A stretch of DNA of 64,000 nt from Azospirillum formosense (GCF_040500525.1 NZ_CP159403.1:1162001-1226000), one strand, 5' to 3'; shown: positions 18,554-28,556, counted from the stretch's first letter. Notes: generated by a model from the letters alone, not told the origin. Made by a program: numbers and translations.

Positions 18554-19753
18554 ATGCGCACGTCCTTTATCGCCGCCCTTCTGGCCACGACGACTCTGGC
18601 GGCCGGAGCGGCCCAGGCCGCCGACGTCATCCGGATCGGCGTTCTGAACGACCAGTCTGGCCTGTACAGCGAATTCGGCGGCGCCGGTTCGGTCGAGGCG
18701 GCGCGGCTGGCCGTGGAGGATTTCGGCGGCCAAGTTCTGGGCAAGAAGATCGAGATCCTGTCGGCGGACCACCAGAACAAGCCCGACATCGGGCTGGCGA
18801 AGGCCCGCGAATGGTTCGACACCCAGGGCGTCCACGCCATCGCCGACCTGACCAACTCGGCCATCGCCCTCGGGGTCCAGAACCTCGCCCGCGAACGCGG
18901 GAAGATCACCCTGGCCACCGGTCCGGGGACGACGCGCCTCACCAACGAAGACTGCTCTCCCAACGGCTTCCACTGGATGTGGGACACCTATTCCCAGGCG
19001 GTCGGAACCGCCCGCGCCGTCGTCCAGGACGGCGGCAAGGACTGGTTCATGCTGACCGCCGACTATGCCTTCGGTCATCAGATGGCCGCCGACATCGACA
19101 AGACGGTCAAGGAGAACGGCGGCAAGGTGCTGGGGCAGGTCAGGCACCCGCTCGGCAACAGCGATTTCTCGTCCTTCCTTCTCCAGGCGCAGGCGTCCAA
19201 GGCCGCGATCATCGGACTCGCCAACGGCGGGACGGACACCACCAACGCGGTCAAGCAGGCGGCGGAGTTCGGCATCACCAGCAGCGGCCAGAAGCTCGTC
19301 GGTCTGGCCGTCCTGATCAGCGACGTGCACGCGCTCGGCCTTGAAAACGCCAAGGGGCTGATCGCGACCACGGCCTACTACTGGGATCGCGACGAGGGCA
19401 GCCGCAAGCTGGGCGAGCGCTTCGAGGCGCGCATGAAGCGCAAGCCCAACATGGTCCAGGCCGGCGTGTACTCGGCGGTGACGCATTACCTGAAGGCGAT
19501 GCAGGTGGCCGGCACCGACGACGGCACCGTGGTCGCCGCCAAGATGCGGGACCTTCCCGTCGACGATCTCATCACCAAGGGCGGCAAGGTCCGCGAGGAC
19601 GGCCGGGTCATTCGTGACATGTACCTGATCGAGGTCAAGACTCCGGCCGAGTCCAAGGGACCCTGGGACTACTACAAGGTCCAGCGCACCATCCCCGGCG
19701 ATCAGGCGGCAATTCCCCTGAGCGAAAGCAAATGCTCCCTGGTCAAGAAGTGA
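18554..19753 (+). CDS. ABC transporter substrate-binding protein (branched-chain amino acid type)
   Basis: Periplasmic type I binding protein (Peripla_BP_6 family), 399 residues. A signal peptide is clear: MRTSFIAALLATTTLAAGAAQA, cleaved before ADVIRIGVLNDQSG. The next block, LYSEFGGAGSVEAARLAVEDFGGQVLGKKIEIL, is typical of LivK-like and aromatic or short-carboxylate binding proteins. A good Shine-Dalgarno (GGGAGGAAA) precedes the ATG. No permease or ATPase gene is present in the cluster, so it either uses a transporter encoded elsewhere or acts as a sensor. The location suggests that it binds the compound the cluster degrades. Confidence 0.9.
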   Translation: MRTSFIAALLATTTLAAGAAQAADVIRIGVLNDQSGLYSEFGGAGSVEAARLAVEDFGGQVLGKKIEILSADHQNKPDIGLAKAREWFDTQGVHAIADLTNSAIALGVQNLARERGKITLATGPGTTRLTNEDCSPNGFHWMWDTYSQAVGTARAVVQDGGKDWFMLTADYAFGHQMAADIDKTVKENGGKVLGQVRHPLGNSDFSSFLLQAQASKAAIIGLANGGTDTTNAVKQAAEFGITSSGQKLVGLAVLISDVHALGLENAKGLIATTAYYWDRDEGSRKLGERFEARMKRKPNMVQAGVYSAVTHYLKAMQVAGTDDGTVVAAKMRDLPVDDLITKGGKVREDGRVIRDMYLIEVKTPAESKGPWDYYKVQRTIPGDQAAIPLSESKCSLVKK

Positions 19754-19783
19754 CCCACTGAGAGACTCTTCCGGAGAAAAATC

Positions 19784-20683
19784 ATGGCGCGGATTGCCTT
19801 CATCGGACTCGGCAACATGGGCCGTCCCATGTGCGAAAACCTGACCAAGGCCGGGCATGACGTCGTGGGGTACGACGTGGTGGCCGCGGCGCGCGACGCC
19901 TACGCCGCCGCCGGTGGCCGCGTGGCCGACACGCTGGCCGAAGCGCTGGACGAGGCCGACACCGTCATCAGCATGATCCCGACGGGAAAGCATGTTCGCG
20001 CCGCCTACGAGGGCGAGGGCGGCGTGCTGGCGCTTGCCCGTCCGGGCACGATGCTGATCGACTGCTCCACCATCGACGTGGAGAGCGCGCGGGCGGTCAG
20101 CAAGGCGGCGGCCGAGGCCGGTCTGGTCATGGTCGACGCCCCGGTGTCCGGCGCCGTCCCGGCGGCCCAGGCGGGAACCCTGACCTTCATGGTCGGCGGC
20201 ACCGCCGAGGGCTTCGAGCGCGCCCGCCCGGTGCTGGCCGCCATGGGTCCCAAAATCTTCCACGTCGGCGCGTCCGGAAACGGCGTGGCCCTGAAGATCT
20301 GCAACAACATGATGGCGGGCATGAGCATGGTCGCCATCAGCGAGGTGCTCGCCCTGGCCGAGAAGCTCGGGCTCGACCACCAGACGGTCTACGACGTCAT
20401 GACCGTGTCCTCGGGCAACTGCTGGGCCTTGCAGAGCTACTGCCCGGTTCCGGGGCCGGTGCCGGCATCGCCGGCCAACCGCGGCTACCAGCCGGGCTTC
20501 GCGGCGGCGATGATGCTGAAGGACATGCGCCTGTCCCAGGACGCGGCCGCCACCAGCGGCGCCGCAACGCCGCTCGCCGGCAGCGCCGCCGCTCTCTACC
20601 AGATGCTTGTGGAGCACGGTCACGGGAACAAGGATTTCAGCGCCGTCTTCGCCCTGATCACCGGACGGCTGACATCGGCGTGA
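19784..20683 (+). CDS. 3-hydroxyisobutyrate dehydrogenase family protein
   Basis: NAD-dependent beta-hydroxyacid dehydrogenase, 299 residues. The N-terminal cofactor motif is IAFIGLGNMGRPMCENL. The substrate motif DAPVSGAVPAAQAGTLTFMVGG and the catalytic lysine block LKICNNMMAGMSM are intact. These place it with MmsB-type 3-hydroxyisobutyrate dehydrogenases, though tartronate semialdehyde reductases share the pattern. It sits between a binding-protein gene and a quinone oxidoreductase gene. Together with the aldehyde dehydrogenase it would oxidise a beta-hydroxyacid through its semialdehyde. Confidence 0.9.
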   Translation: MARIAFIGLGNMGRPMCENLTKAGHDVVGYDVVAAARDAYAAAGGRVADTLAEALDEADTVISMIPTGKHVRAAYEGEGGVLALARPGTMLIDCSTIDVESARAVSKAAAEAGLVMVDAPVSGAVPAAQAGTLTFMVGGTAEGFERARPVLAAMGPKIFHVGASGNGVALKICNNMMAGMSMVAISEVLALAEKLGLDHQTVYDVMTVSSGNCWALQSYCPVPGPVPASPANRGYQPGFAAAMMLKDMRLSQDAAATSGAATPLAGSAAALYQMLVEHGHGNKDFSAVFALITGRLTSA

Positions 20684-20697
20684 AAGGGAAACCGAGC

Positions 20698-21678
20698 ATG
20701 GTTCATGCGATCCGCGTCCACCAGCCCGGTGGTCCCGAAGCCCTGGTCTGGGAGGAGGTGGCCGTGCCGCCGCCCGGCCCGGGGGAGGCCCTGGTCCGCC
20801 ACACGGCGATCGGCGTCAACCTCATCGACACCTATCACCGCTCGGCCCTCTCCGGGCAGTACGCGATCCCGCGCCCGGCCGTGCTGGGCGTGGAGGGCGC
20901 CGGCGTCGTCGAAGCGGTCGGCCCCGGCGTCACCGATGTGGCGCCCGGCGACCGCGTCGCCTACTGGATGCTGCTCGGCGCCTACGCCGAACGGCGCATC
21001 GTTCCCGCGCACCGTTTGGTGAAACTGCCGGACACGGTGTCGGACGAGGTGGCTGCCGCCGCGATGGTCAAGGGAACGACGGCGCAGTATCTGCTGCATC
21101 GCGTCCATCCGGTGAAGGCGGGGGAAACCCTTCTGGTGCACGCCGCGGCGGGCGGCGTCGGCCAGATGCTGTGCCAGTGGGCGCACGCTCTGGGCGCGAC
21201 GGTGATCGGCACCGTCGGCTCGCCGGAAAAGGCGGCCGTCGCCAATGGCGCCGGCTGCGATCACGTCATCCTCTACCGCGAGGAAGACTTCGCCGCGCGC
21301 GTCCGCGACATCACCGACGGTCGCGGTGTCGACGTGGTCTACGATTCCGTCGGGCAGGACACCTTCATGGCGTCGCTGGACTGTCTGAAGCCCTTCGGCC
21401 TCATGGTCAGCTTCGGGCAGGCGAGCGGCCCGGTGGCGCCCTTGGACATCAGCGTGTTGGCGCAAAAGGGCTCGATCTTCCTCGCCAAGCCGACGCTGGC
21501 CACGGTCACTCGCAGCCGCGACGACATCGAGACTTTGGCCGGCGGGCTGTTCGAGGCCCTGGCCTCGGGCCGGGTTCAGGCCGGCATCGCCCATCGGGCG
21601 CCGCTCACCGACGCCGCATCGGTGCACCGCGACCTGGAAGCCCGCCGCACGACGGGATCGATCGTGCTCATTCCCTGA
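20698..21678 (+). CDS. Zinc-independent quinone oxidoreductase (MDR superfamily)
   Basis: NADPH:quinone reductase-like protein of 326 residues. The N-terminal GroES-like domain begins MVHAIRVHQPGGPEALVWEEV. The Rossmann motif is HAAAGGVGQMLCQWAHALGATVIGT. It lacks the cysteine and histidine zinc ligands of alcohol dehydrogenases, as expected for QOR/crotonyl-CoA-reductase-like members. A GTG six codons upstream is in frame and overlaps the preceding stop; the ATG at 20698, preceded by GAAAGGG, is preferred. In this cluster it could reduce an enoyl thioester or quinone; the substrate is not visible. Confidence 0.9.
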   Translation: MVHAIRVHQPGGPEALVWEEVAVPPPGPGEALVRHTAIGVNLIDTYHRSALSGQYAIPRPAVLGVEGAGVVEAVGPGVTDVAPGDRVAYWMLLGAYAERRIVPAHRLVKLPDTVSDEVAAAAMVKGTTAQYLLHRVHPVKAGETLLVHAAAGGVGQMLCQWAHALGATVIGTVGSPEKAAVANGAGCDHVILYREEDFAARVRDITDGRGVDVVYDSVGQDTFMASLDCLKPFGLMVSFGQASGPVAPLDISVLAQKGSIFLAKPTLATVTRSRDDIETLAGGLFEALASGRVQAGIAHRAPLTDAASVHRDLEARRTTGSIVLIP

Positions 21679-21738
21679 AGCGAATCGTCCTCCGCCTCGG
21701 AATCACATGGCCCGCATCGCGGCGACAGGAACACCGGA

Positions 21739-23262
21739 ATGACGGACAACCTTTACAGCCTGCTTTTGAAGCCCGGAGCGCCGTCCGATACGCGGGCGGC
21801 CCTGCGAACCGACACGGGGCGGACATGGACGTACGCGGACCTGCGGCGGGACGCCGGACGCATGGCGCGCGTCCTCCACGAGGCCGGCGTCGCTCCGGGG
21901 AACCGGGTCGCCGTGCAGGTGGCGAAGTCGCCCGAGGCGGTGTGCCTCTATCTCGCCGTCCTGCAGCTCGGGGCGATCCACCTGCCGCTCAACACGGCCT
22001 ACACGCTGGCCGAACTGCGTTACTTCCTCGACGACGCGGACCCCACGGTGTTCGTCGGGCAGACTCCGGTCGTGGGCGATCTGGCGCCACCGGCCGGATG
22101 CGAAACCTTCACGCTCGACCCGGACGGCGAAGGAACGCTGACGGCGGCGTGCCGCGGACGGCCGCCCTGGGAGCGCGTCGCCGAGGTCGGCCGGGACGAG
22201 GTGGCGGCGATCCTCTACACCTCGGGAACGACGGGGCGCCCCAAGGGCGCCATGATCTCCCACGGCAATCTGGCCTTTGGCACCCGCACGCTGAACGCGC
22301 TTTGGGACATCTCCGAAGCCGATGTCCTGTTGCACGCCCTGCCCATTTTCCACGCGCACGGCCTGTTCATCGCCTTGAACTCGATGCTGTATGCGGGCGC
22401 GTCCTCTGTTTTCCTTACCAAATTCACGGCCGACGCCGTGATCGAGCATCTGCCGCGCAGCACCGTGTTCATGGGGGTCCCGACGCTCTACACGCGCCTC
22501 CTTGCCGACCCGCGGCTCACCCGGGAGCGGTGCGGGTCCATGCGCCTGTTCACCTGCGGCTCGGCGCCTCTGTCGCAGGACATCTTCGAGGCGTTCGAGG
22601 AGCGCACGGGCCATCGGATTCTTGAACGCTACGGCATGACGGAAACCACGATCATCGCCTCCAACCCCCTCGACGGCGAGCGCCTGCCCGGCACGGTCGG
22701 CTACCCGTTGCCGGGGCTGGAGGTTCGGGTCGTGGACGCCGCCGGACAGCCACAGCCCGCGGGCGCGGTCGGCGGTCTCGAACTGCGCGGCCCGAACGTG
22801 TTCAAGGGTTACTGGCGGATGCCGGAGAAAACGGCGGCGGAGTTCCGGCCGGACGGCTTCTTCATGACGGGGGATCTGGCGCGCGCCGCCCCGGATGGCC
22901 GCCTTACGCTGGTCAGCCGCACGAAGGAGATTATCATTTCCGGCGGCTACAACGTCTACCCGCGCGAGGTCGAGATCGTGCTCAACCGCATCGAGGGGGT
23001 GGGCGAGAGCGCGGTCTTCGGCGTTCCACACCCCGATTTCGGCGAGGGAGTGGTGGCCGCCGTCGAACGCCAACCGGGCTGCGTGTCGCTCGATCCGGCC
23101 TCCATCCTTGCACGGGCGGCGCGCGAACTTGCCGGATACAAGCTGCCCAAGGCCGTGATCGTCCAGGATTCCCTGCCCCGGAACGCCATGGGAAAGATCA
23201 CGAAGAACGAACTCGGTTCGCTGCACAAGGACATCTTCAAGAAGCGGGACGCAACCGATTGA
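21739..23262 (+). CDS. Malonyl-CoA synthetase-like acyl-CoA ligase
   Basis: ANL-superfamily acyl-CoA synthetase, 507 residues, forming an acyl-AMP and then the CoA thioester. Core motifs: YTSGTTGRPKGAM (P-loop), HALPIFHAHGLFIALN, ERYGMTETTI, and FFMTGDLARAAPDG with the hinge region. LPRNAMGKITKNEL carries the catalytic lysine. Overall sequence (LPLNTAYTLAELRYFL, GVPTLYTRLL, FKGYWRMPEKT) is close to MatB malonyl/methylmalonyl-CoA synthetases. That suggests activation of malonate or methylmalonate produced by the cluster. It is the last gene of the cluster and converges on tlyA. Confidence 0.88.
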   Translation: MTDNLYSLLLKPGAPSDTRAALRTDTGRTWTYADLRRDAGRMARVLHEAGVAPGNRVAVQVAKSPEAVCLYLAVLQLGAIHLPLNTAYTLAELRYFLDDADPTVFVGQTPVVGDLAPPAGCETFTLDPDGEGTLTAACRGRPPWERVAEVGRDEVAAILYTSGTTGRPKGAMISHGNLAFGTRTLNALWDISEADVLLHALPIFHAHGLFIALNSMLYAGASSVFLTKFTADAVIEHLPRSTVFMGVPTLYTRLLADPRLTRERCGSMRLFTCGSAPLSQDIFEAFEERTGHRILERYGMTETTIIASNPLDGERLPGTVGYPLPGLEVRVVDAAGQPQPAGAVGGLELRGPNVFKGYWRMPEKTAAEFRPDGFFMTGDLARAAPDGRLTLVSRTKEIIISGGYNVYPREVEIVLNRIEGVGESAVFGVPHPDFGEGVVAAVERQPGCVSLDPASILARAARELAGYKLPKAVIVQDSLPRNAMGKITKNELGSLHKDIFKKRDATD

Positions 23263-23335
23263 GCACCGTCGATGGCACGTCGGCGCCGGCGTGCCGCCGC
23301 TTCAGGACGGCGGAAGGGCCGTTCACCACGTCCGC

Positions 23336-24073
23336 TCAGTCCTTCACCGCCCCGATCAGGAACTCCTTGTTGCCCTCGGGGCCGGTGATCGGACTCTCGG
23401 TGATGTCCAGCACGCGCCACCCCGGCAGGGCGTCGAGCCAGCCGCGGATGCGGTCGCAGACCTCCCGGTGCAATTCCGGCTCGCGCACCACCCCGCCCTT
23501 CCCGACCCGGCCCTTGCCCACCTCGAACTGCGGCTTGATGAGGGCAACGAGGCGGGCGCCGGAGGCGGCCAGGGAAAGGGCGGCGGGAAGCACGACCTCC
23601 AGCCCGATGAAGCTGGCGTCGCACACCACGATGTCCACGGGATCGGGAATCTCGACGGTGGTCAGGTGGCGGGCGTTGGTCTTCTCCAGGACGACCACGC
23701 GCGGGTCGTTGCGCAGCTTCCAGGCCAGCTGCCCGTGCCCGACATCCACCGCGTAGACCTTGGCGGCGCCGCGGGTCAGCAGCACGTCCGTGAAGCCGCC
23801 GGTCGAGGCGCCGACGTCCACGGCGGTCAGGCCGGTGGGATCGATGCCGAAGACGTCCAGTCCCTTGACCAGCTTCAGCCCGCCGCGCGACACCCAGGGA
23901 TGGTCCTGGCCCTTCACCGACAGCGGAGCGTCCTCGGCGATCGCGTCTCCGGCCTTGTCGATGCGCTTGGTGTCGGAATAGACCAGCCCGGCCAGGATCA
24001 GCGCCTGCGCCTTGGCCCGGCTTTCGGCCAGCCCGCGCTCCACCAGCGCCACATCCGCACGCACCCGCGCCAT
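23336..24073 (-). CDS. tlyA: TlyA-family rRNA 2-prime-O-cytidine methyltransferase (hemolysin A family)
   Basis: S-adenosylmethionine-dependent ribosomal RNA methyltransferase of 245 residues, the normal TlyA length. The S4 RNA-binding domain occupies about 1-62 (RADVALVERGLAESRAKAQALILAG). The FtsJ-type methyltransferase follows with the SAM motif AVDVGASTGGFTDVLL. The catalytic K-D-K-E set is plausible in VSRGGLKL, DASFI, ALIKPQFE and later residues. It stands alone on the minus strand. Such genes are often labelled hemolysin, but the established activity is 16S/23S rRNA methylation. Confidence 0.92.
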   Translation of the reverse strand: MARVRADVALVERGLAESRAKAQALILAGLVYSDTKRIDKAGDAIAEDAPLSVKGQDHPWVSRGGLKLVKGLDVFGIDPTGLTAVDVGASTGGFTDVLLTRGAAKVYAVDVGHGQLAWKLRNDPRVVVLEKTNARHLTTVEIPDPVDIVVCDASFIGLEVVLPAALSLAASGARLVALIKPQFEVGKGRVGKGGVVREPELHREVCDRIRGWLDALPGWRVLDITESPITGPEGNKEFLIGAVKD

Positions 24074-24162
24074 CTCAGACCTCCCCCGTCGACAAGGGTG
24101 GATGCATGGCGCAGGACGCGGCGTTCGGCAAGAGGCGATGAGCCGTCAATGGCGACGGAAGG

Positions 24163-25158
24163 TCAGAAAGGCAGGTCGAGGACGAAGCGCGTGCCGGGAC
24201 CGTTCGGCTCGGCGCGCAGCTTTCCCTTCAACTGGCCGGCGAAGGCCCGCGCCACCTTCATGCCCAGCGAGTCGGCCCGAGCAACCTCGAAGCCCGGCGG
24301 CAGGCCGCGCCCATGGTCGGCGACGGTCAGGCGGCGTCCCCCTTCCTCGCGCGGCACGAGGCCGACCTCGATCTCCCCCGGGCTGCCCGCGGCGTAGGCG
24401 TATTTGGTGGCGTTGCCGACCAGCTCGTTGACGATGAGGGCGAGCGGGATCACGGTGTCCACCGGCAGCATCGCCTTCTCCACCGTTACGGCGATGCGGC
24501 GCTCCGGCCCGCCCACGGCGAAGTGGCTCTCCATCTCCCGGCAGGCGTCGTTCAGATAGGCTCCGAAATCGACGAGGCTGCCGCGTGCGGCGGCGTGGAC
24601 GCGCTGGTGCGCCTGGGTCACCGTGCCGATGCGGCTGCACGCCTCCTGGAAGGCGCGGCGCATGTCCGGGTCCTTGGCCGACAGTGTCTGGAGCGTCAGC
24701 AGGCTGGACACGAGCTGGAGCGTGTTCTTGACCCGGTGGCTGACCTCCCGCGCATGGTGGTGGGCGGTCTCGGTCGATTCGGATTCGGCGGGACGCAGCG
24801 TGGCCAGCAGCGAGGGTCCACCGTCGAGCACGGCCAGATCCAGGGTCCAGGACACCTCGTCCGGACCGCTGATCCGCAGGCGGGCGCCCTCGCCGCTGCG
24901 CTGCGCCTCGGCGATGCGCTCGGCGGTGGCCTCCGGGAAGCGGTCCGCCAGCGGATGCCCTGTTTCCAAACCCAGGGCGCGCATGGTGGCGTTGGCGTAA
25001 AGACAACGGAAGGACGCGCCGTCGATCACCGCGGTGGGCGTCGATGACGACTCAACGATGGACCGGAACATCCCCGGACCATCCTGGGCCGAAGCGCCGT
25101 TTTCGTCGGATGCGCGCCCAGCACCCGCTGCAAACACCTGAGGCATGTTCGACAACAC
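24163..25158 (-). CDS. PAS-containing HWE/HisKA_2 sensor histidine kinase
   Basis: Cytoplasmic sensor kinase of 331 residues with no membrane segment. A PAS-like domain covers about 30-120 (FRSIVESSSTPTAVIDGASFRCLYANATMRALGL). The HisKA_2 phosphoacceptor is H141 in EVSHRVKNTLQLVSSLL. The ATPase N-box is ALIVNELVGNATKYAY and the G-box is DHGRGLPPGF. These kinases in alphaproteobacteria often act in the PhyR/EcfG general stress pathway, but no PhyR or sigma gene is nearby. The start is either the GTG at 25158 or the ATG at 25146. The GTG has the better-placed purine stretch. Confidence 0.88.
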   Translation of the reverse strand: MLSNMPQVFAAGAGRASDENGASAQDGPGMFRSIVESSSTPTAVIDGASFRCLYANATMRALGLETGHPLADRFPEATAERIAEAQRSGEGARLRISGPDEVSWTLDLAVLDGGPSLLATLRPAESESTETAHHHAREVSHRVKNTLQLVSSLLTLQTLSAKDPDMRRAFQEACSRIGTVTQAHQRVHAAARGSLVDFGAYLNDACREMESHFAVGGPERRIAVTVEKAMLPVDTVIPLALIVNELVGNATKYAYAAGSPGEIEVGLVPREEGGRRLTVADHGRGLPPGFEVARADSLGMKVARAFAGQLKGKLRAEPNGPGTRFVLDLPF

Positions 25159-25250
25159 CCAGTCCCGCCGGATACGTTAATTATCTATTGTTTTCGAATT
25201 GTAAGACAGCGGTCCCATCCGCACCAGAGAAAGCGCCGCGCCCAACCTTA

Positions 25251-25267
25251 GGCTAATGGCATTAGCC
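25251..25267 (-). terminator. Short hairpin downstream of dxs
   Basis: GGCTAAT (25251-25257) pairs perfectly with ATTAGCC (25261-25267) around a 3-nt loop, about 50 bases past the dxs stop. On the minus strand it is followed by TAAGG with no T-run, so it is only a possible terminator. It could also be an operator. Confidence 0.35.
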
Positions 25268-25318
25268 CCTTCGTCCAGGTCGGACCCGGGGCCGGACGGC
25301 GACGCTTTTCCTACGGAA

Positions 25319-27235
25319 TCAGGCCCGCACCGCCGCCGCCTCGATCCCCAGCGCCTGCAAGGCGGTGGCGACGATGTGGCGGGCGGCGAGACCGGCCTCC
25401 TCATACTGCTTGGCCGGGCTGTCATGGTCGAGGAAGCGGTCGGGCAGGACCATCGGGCGGATCTTCAGCCCGCCGTCCAGCAGCCCGGCCATCGCCAGAT
25501 GCTGCAGCACGAAGCTGCCGAATCCGCCGACCGAGCCCTCCTCGATGGTGATCAGCACCTCATGCTCCAGCGCCAGACGGCGCACCAGCTCCTCGTCCAG
25601 AGGCTTGGCGAAGCGTGCGTCGGCCACCGTCGTCGACAGGCCGCGGGCGCCCAGCTCCGCCGCCGCCTTGCGCGCCTCGGCCAGACGCGTGCCGTAGCTG
25701 AGGATCGCCACCTTGGTGCCTTCCTGAAGGATGCGCCCCTTGCCGATGGGCAGGACCTCGCCGCGCTCCGGCAGTTCCAGCCCGACCCCCTCGCCGCGCG
25801 GGTAGCGCAGCGCCGAGGCGCGGTCGTCGATGGTGGCGCTGGTCGCCACCATGTGCATCAGCTCCAGCTCGTCCGCCGCCGCCATCAGCACGATGTCGGG
25901 CAGGCAGCCGAGATAGGCGACGTCGAAGGCCCCGGCGTGGGTCGCTCCGTCCGCCCCGACCAGACCGGCGCGGTCGAGCGCGAAGCGCACCGGCAGGCGC
26001 TGCAGCACCACGTCGTGCACCACCTGGTCGTAGGCGCGCTGAAGGAAGGTCGAATAGATCGCGCAGAAGGGCTTGAAGCCCTCCGTCGCCAGCCCGGCGG
26101 CAAAGGTCACGGCGTGCTGCTCGGCGATGCCGACGTCGAAGCAGCGGTCGGGAAAGCGCTGGCCGAACAGGTCGAGCCCGGTGCCCGACGGCATGGCCGC
26201 GGTGATTGCGAGGACGCCGGGGTCGCGCTCGGCCTCGGCGATCAGGGCGTTGGCGAAGACCCGGGTGTAGGTCGGGGCGTTGGACTTGGGCTTGGACTGG
26301 GCGCCGGTGACGACGTCGAACTTGGCCACCGCGTGCAGCTTGTCGGCCGAAGCCTCGGCGGGGCCGTAGCCCTTGCCCTTCTTGGTGACGACGTGGATCA
26401 GGACCGGCTTGTCGTCCTCGGCGTCGCGGACGTTCTGCAGGACCGGCAGAAGATGGTCCAGATTGTGCCCGTCGATCGGGCCGATGTAGTAGAAGCCCAT
26501 CTCCTCGAACAGCGTGCCGCCCGTGACCATGCCGCGGGCGTATTCCTCCGCCCGGCGCGCCGCCGTGCGCAGCGGGCGCGGCAGCTGCTCCGCGATGTCC
26601 TTGGCCAGATGGCGCAGGCTGAGATAGGGCTTCGACGAGATCAGCCGCGACAGGTAGGCGCTCATCGCGCCCACGGGCGGGGCGATGGACATGTCGTTGT
26701 CGTTCAGGATGACGATCAGCTTGCTGTTCGCCGACCCGGCGTTGTTCATCGCCTCATAGGCCATGCCGGCGCTCATCGCGCCGTCGCCGATCACGGCGAC
26801 CACATGGTTGTCCCGGCCCAGCTGGTCGCGCGCGACCGCCATGCCCAGCCCGGCCGAGATGGAGGTCGAGCTGTGGCCGGCGCCGAACGGATCGTACTCG
26901 CTCTCCGACCGGTTGGTGAAGCCCGACAGGCCGCCGCCGGTGCGCAGGGTGCGGATGCGGTCGCGGCGCCCGGTCAGGATCTTGTGCGGGTAGCACTGGT
27001 GCCCGACGTCCCAGATCAGCCGGTCGGCCGGGGTCTGGAACACGTAATGCAGGGCAACGGTCAGCTCGACCACCCCCAGCCCGGCGCCCAGATGACCGCC
27101 GGTCACCGACACCGCGCTGATGGTCTCCGTCCGCAGTTCGTCGGCCACCTGCCGGAGCTGTTCGGGCTTGAGCGCGCGCAGGTCGGCGGGCGTGCGGACG
27201 AGGTCGAGAAGCGGCGTCTTGTCGTTGAGGGTCAC
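25319..27235 (-). CDS. dxs: 1-deoxy-D-xylulose-5-phosphate synthase
   Basis: Thiamine-diphosphate enzyme that joins pyruvate and glyceraldehyde 3-phosphate, the entry step of the non-mevalonate isoprenoid pathway. The protein has 638 residues, the family length. The N-terminal region contains [18 protein letters not shown] and [15 protein letters not shown]. The TPP motif is [18 protein letters not shown]. The transketolase pyrimidine domain has [17 protein letters not shown]. It is the third gene of an operon after xseB and ispA, an order conserved in many proteobacteria and consistent with shared isoprenoid supply. Confidence 0.97.
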   Translation of the reverse strand: MTLNDKTPLLDLVRTPADLRALKPEQLRQVADELRTETISAVSVTGGHLGAGLGVVELTVALHYVFQTPADRLIWDVGHQCYPHKILTGRRDRIRTLRTGGGLSGFTNRSESEYDPFGAGHSSTSISAGLGMAVARDQLGRDNHVVAVIGDGAMSAGMAYEAMNNAGSANSKLIVILNDNDMSIAPPVGAMSAYLSRLISSKPYLSLRHLAKDIAEQLPRPLRTAARRAEEYARGMVTGGTLFEEMGFYYIGPIDGHNLDHLLPVLQNVRDAEDDKPVLIHVVTKKGKGYGPAEASADKLHAVAKFDVVTGAQSKPKSNAPTYTRVFANALIAEAERDPGVLAITAAMPSGTGLDLFGQRFPDRCFDVGIAEQHAVTFAAGLATEGFKPFCAIYSTFLQRAYDQVVHDVVLQRLPVRFALDRAGLVGADGATHAGAFDVAYLGCLPDIVLMAAADELELMHMVATSATIDDRASALRYPRGEGVGLELPERGEVLPIGKGRILQEGTKVAILSYGTRLAEARKAAAELGARGLSTTVADARFAKPLDEELVRRLALEHEVLITIEEGSVGGFGSFVLQHLAMAGLLDGGLKIRPMVLPDRFLDHDSPAKQYEEAGLAARHIVATALQALGIEAAAVRA

Positions 27236-27253
27236 GTTTGAAACGTCCTCCGT

Positions 27254-28144
27254 TCAGGTCCGCCGCGCGACGACGAAGTCGGCGACCGCTTTGAGGATAT
27301 CGGCGCGCCCGTCGAAGATCTCCAGGTGCGCCTTGGCCTGGACGGCCAGCATGGCGGCCTGCGAGCGGGCGCGGTCCCGTCCCAGGATGGACACGAAGGT
27401 CGACTTTCCGGCCTCCGCGTCGCGCCCGACCGACTTGCCGGTTTCCGCCTCCGTGCCTTCCACGTCCAGCAGGTCGTCGACGATCTGGAAGGCCAGCCCG
27501 AGGTCGTGGGCGTAGGCGCGCAGCGCGAGGCGCTGCGGCGGCGGGGCCTTGCCCAGGATGCCGCCGGCCTCGCAGGAGAAGGCGATCATGTCGCCGGTCT
27601 TCATGCGCTGGAGCCGCGTGGTGGTGCCGAGGTCGAAGGTCTCGTGCTCGGCGATCAGGTCGAGCATCTGGCCGCCGACCATGCCGTGCGGCCCGGCCGC
27701 CTTGGCCAGCGCCGCGACGAGCTGGCAGCGCACGTTCGGGTCCTCGTGGGTCGCCGGGTCGGCCAGCACCTCGAAGGCGTAGGTCAGCAGCCCGTCGCCG
27801 GCCAGGATCGCGGTCGCCTCGTCGAACTTGCGGTGCACGGTCGGCTGGCCGCGGCGCAGGTCGCCGTCGTCCATCGCCGGCAGGTCGTCGTGGACCAGCG
27901 AGTAGCTGTGGACGAACTCCACGGCCACGGCGACGCGCAGCGCGCAGTCCGGGTTGACGCCGAACAGCGCCGCGGAGTGGCGTACCAGGAAGGGCCGCAG
28001 CCGCTTGCCGCCGTTCAGGCAGCCGTAGCGCATCGCCTCCAGCACACGCGATTCGGGGAGATCGGTGGTCGGCAGGAGGTGCAGGATCGCACGCTCCACA
28101 TCGGCGGCCATGTCGGCCATGGCTGTCTTGAGGTCGGTCTGCAC
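27254..28144 (-). CDS. ispA: Farnesyl diphosphate synthase (polyprenyl synthetase)
   Basis: Condenses isopentenyl diphosphate with dimethylallyl and geranyl diphosphate. It has 296 residues from the GTG at 28144, two bases after the xseB stop. The frame stays open further upstream but would overlap xseB. Two aspartate-rich motifs are present: [16 protein letters not shown] (first, DDxxxxD type) and [12 protein letters not shown] (second). The [10 protein letters not shown] basic block and KTGDMIAFS are also typical. It lies between xseB and dxs, with dxs starting 18 bases after its stop. Confidence 0.95.
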   Translation of the reverse strand: MQTDLKTAMADMAADVERAILHLLPTTDLPESRVLEAMRYGCLNGGKRLRPFLVRHSAALFGVNPDCALRVAVAVEFVHSYSLVHDDLPAMDDGDLRRGQPTVHRKFDEATAILAGDGLLTYAFEVLADPATHEDPNVRCQLVAALAKAAGPHGMVGGQMLDLIAEHETFDLGTTTRLQRMKTGDMIAFSCEAGGILGKAPPPQRLALRAYAHDLGLAFQIVDDLLDVEGTEAETGKSVGRDAEAGKSTFVSILGRDRARSQAAMLAVQAKAHLEIFDGRADILKAVADFVVARRT

Positions 28145-28145
28145 G

Positions 28146-28400
28146 TCAGTCGATCCGGGCGGGTTCGGTGCCGAGGGTGCCGTCGGCGGCAACGGTGATG
28201 CGGTCGATCTTGGCCTGGGCCTCGCGCAGCTTCGCCTCGCAATGCCGCTTCAGCGCGGTGCCGCGCTCGTAGGAGGAGATCGCGTCGTCGAGCTTGCCGC
28301 GCCCGTCTTCGAGCTGGCGCACGATGCGCTCCAGCTCGGCCAGCGCGTCCTCGAAGCTGAGGGCGGCGATGTCGGGGGGAATGTGAGCAGCGTCAGCCAT
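28146..28400 (-). CDS. xseB: Exodeoxyribonuclease VII small subunit
   Basis: 84-residue small subunit that binds XseA to form exonuclease VII, a single-strand DNA exonuclease. The conserved core is SFEDALAELERIVRQLEDGRGKLDDAISSYERGTALKRHCEAKL, read here in pieces. It is nearly all helical, as in the family. The ATG at 28400 is chosen over an upstream in-frame ATG because it gives the family N-terminus (MADAAHIPPDIAAL). It is first in the xseB-ispA-dxs operon. XseA is not in the window. Confidence 0.92.
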   Translation of the reverse strand: MADAAHIPPDIAALSFEDALAELERIVRQLEDGRGKLDDAISSYERGTALKRHCEAKLREAQAKIDRITVAADGTLGTEPARID

Positions 28401-28556
28401 GATCCATCCGGCCAATGATCCATACGATGGGGTGCCCGCGATGGGACCGAAAACCGAAATTATGGCTCAGCCCCCAAATGCGCAAGGCCCGCGGCGGGCG
28501 TATCACGCTCTCACCACGGGCCTAGCCGGAAGAATCGGCCGGACGAATTGGAATGC

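Noticed and set aside
16877-20623. 1248-codon minus-strand open frame across the catabolic cluster
   Set aside because: It covers three clearly functional genes in antisense and has no recognisable domain.
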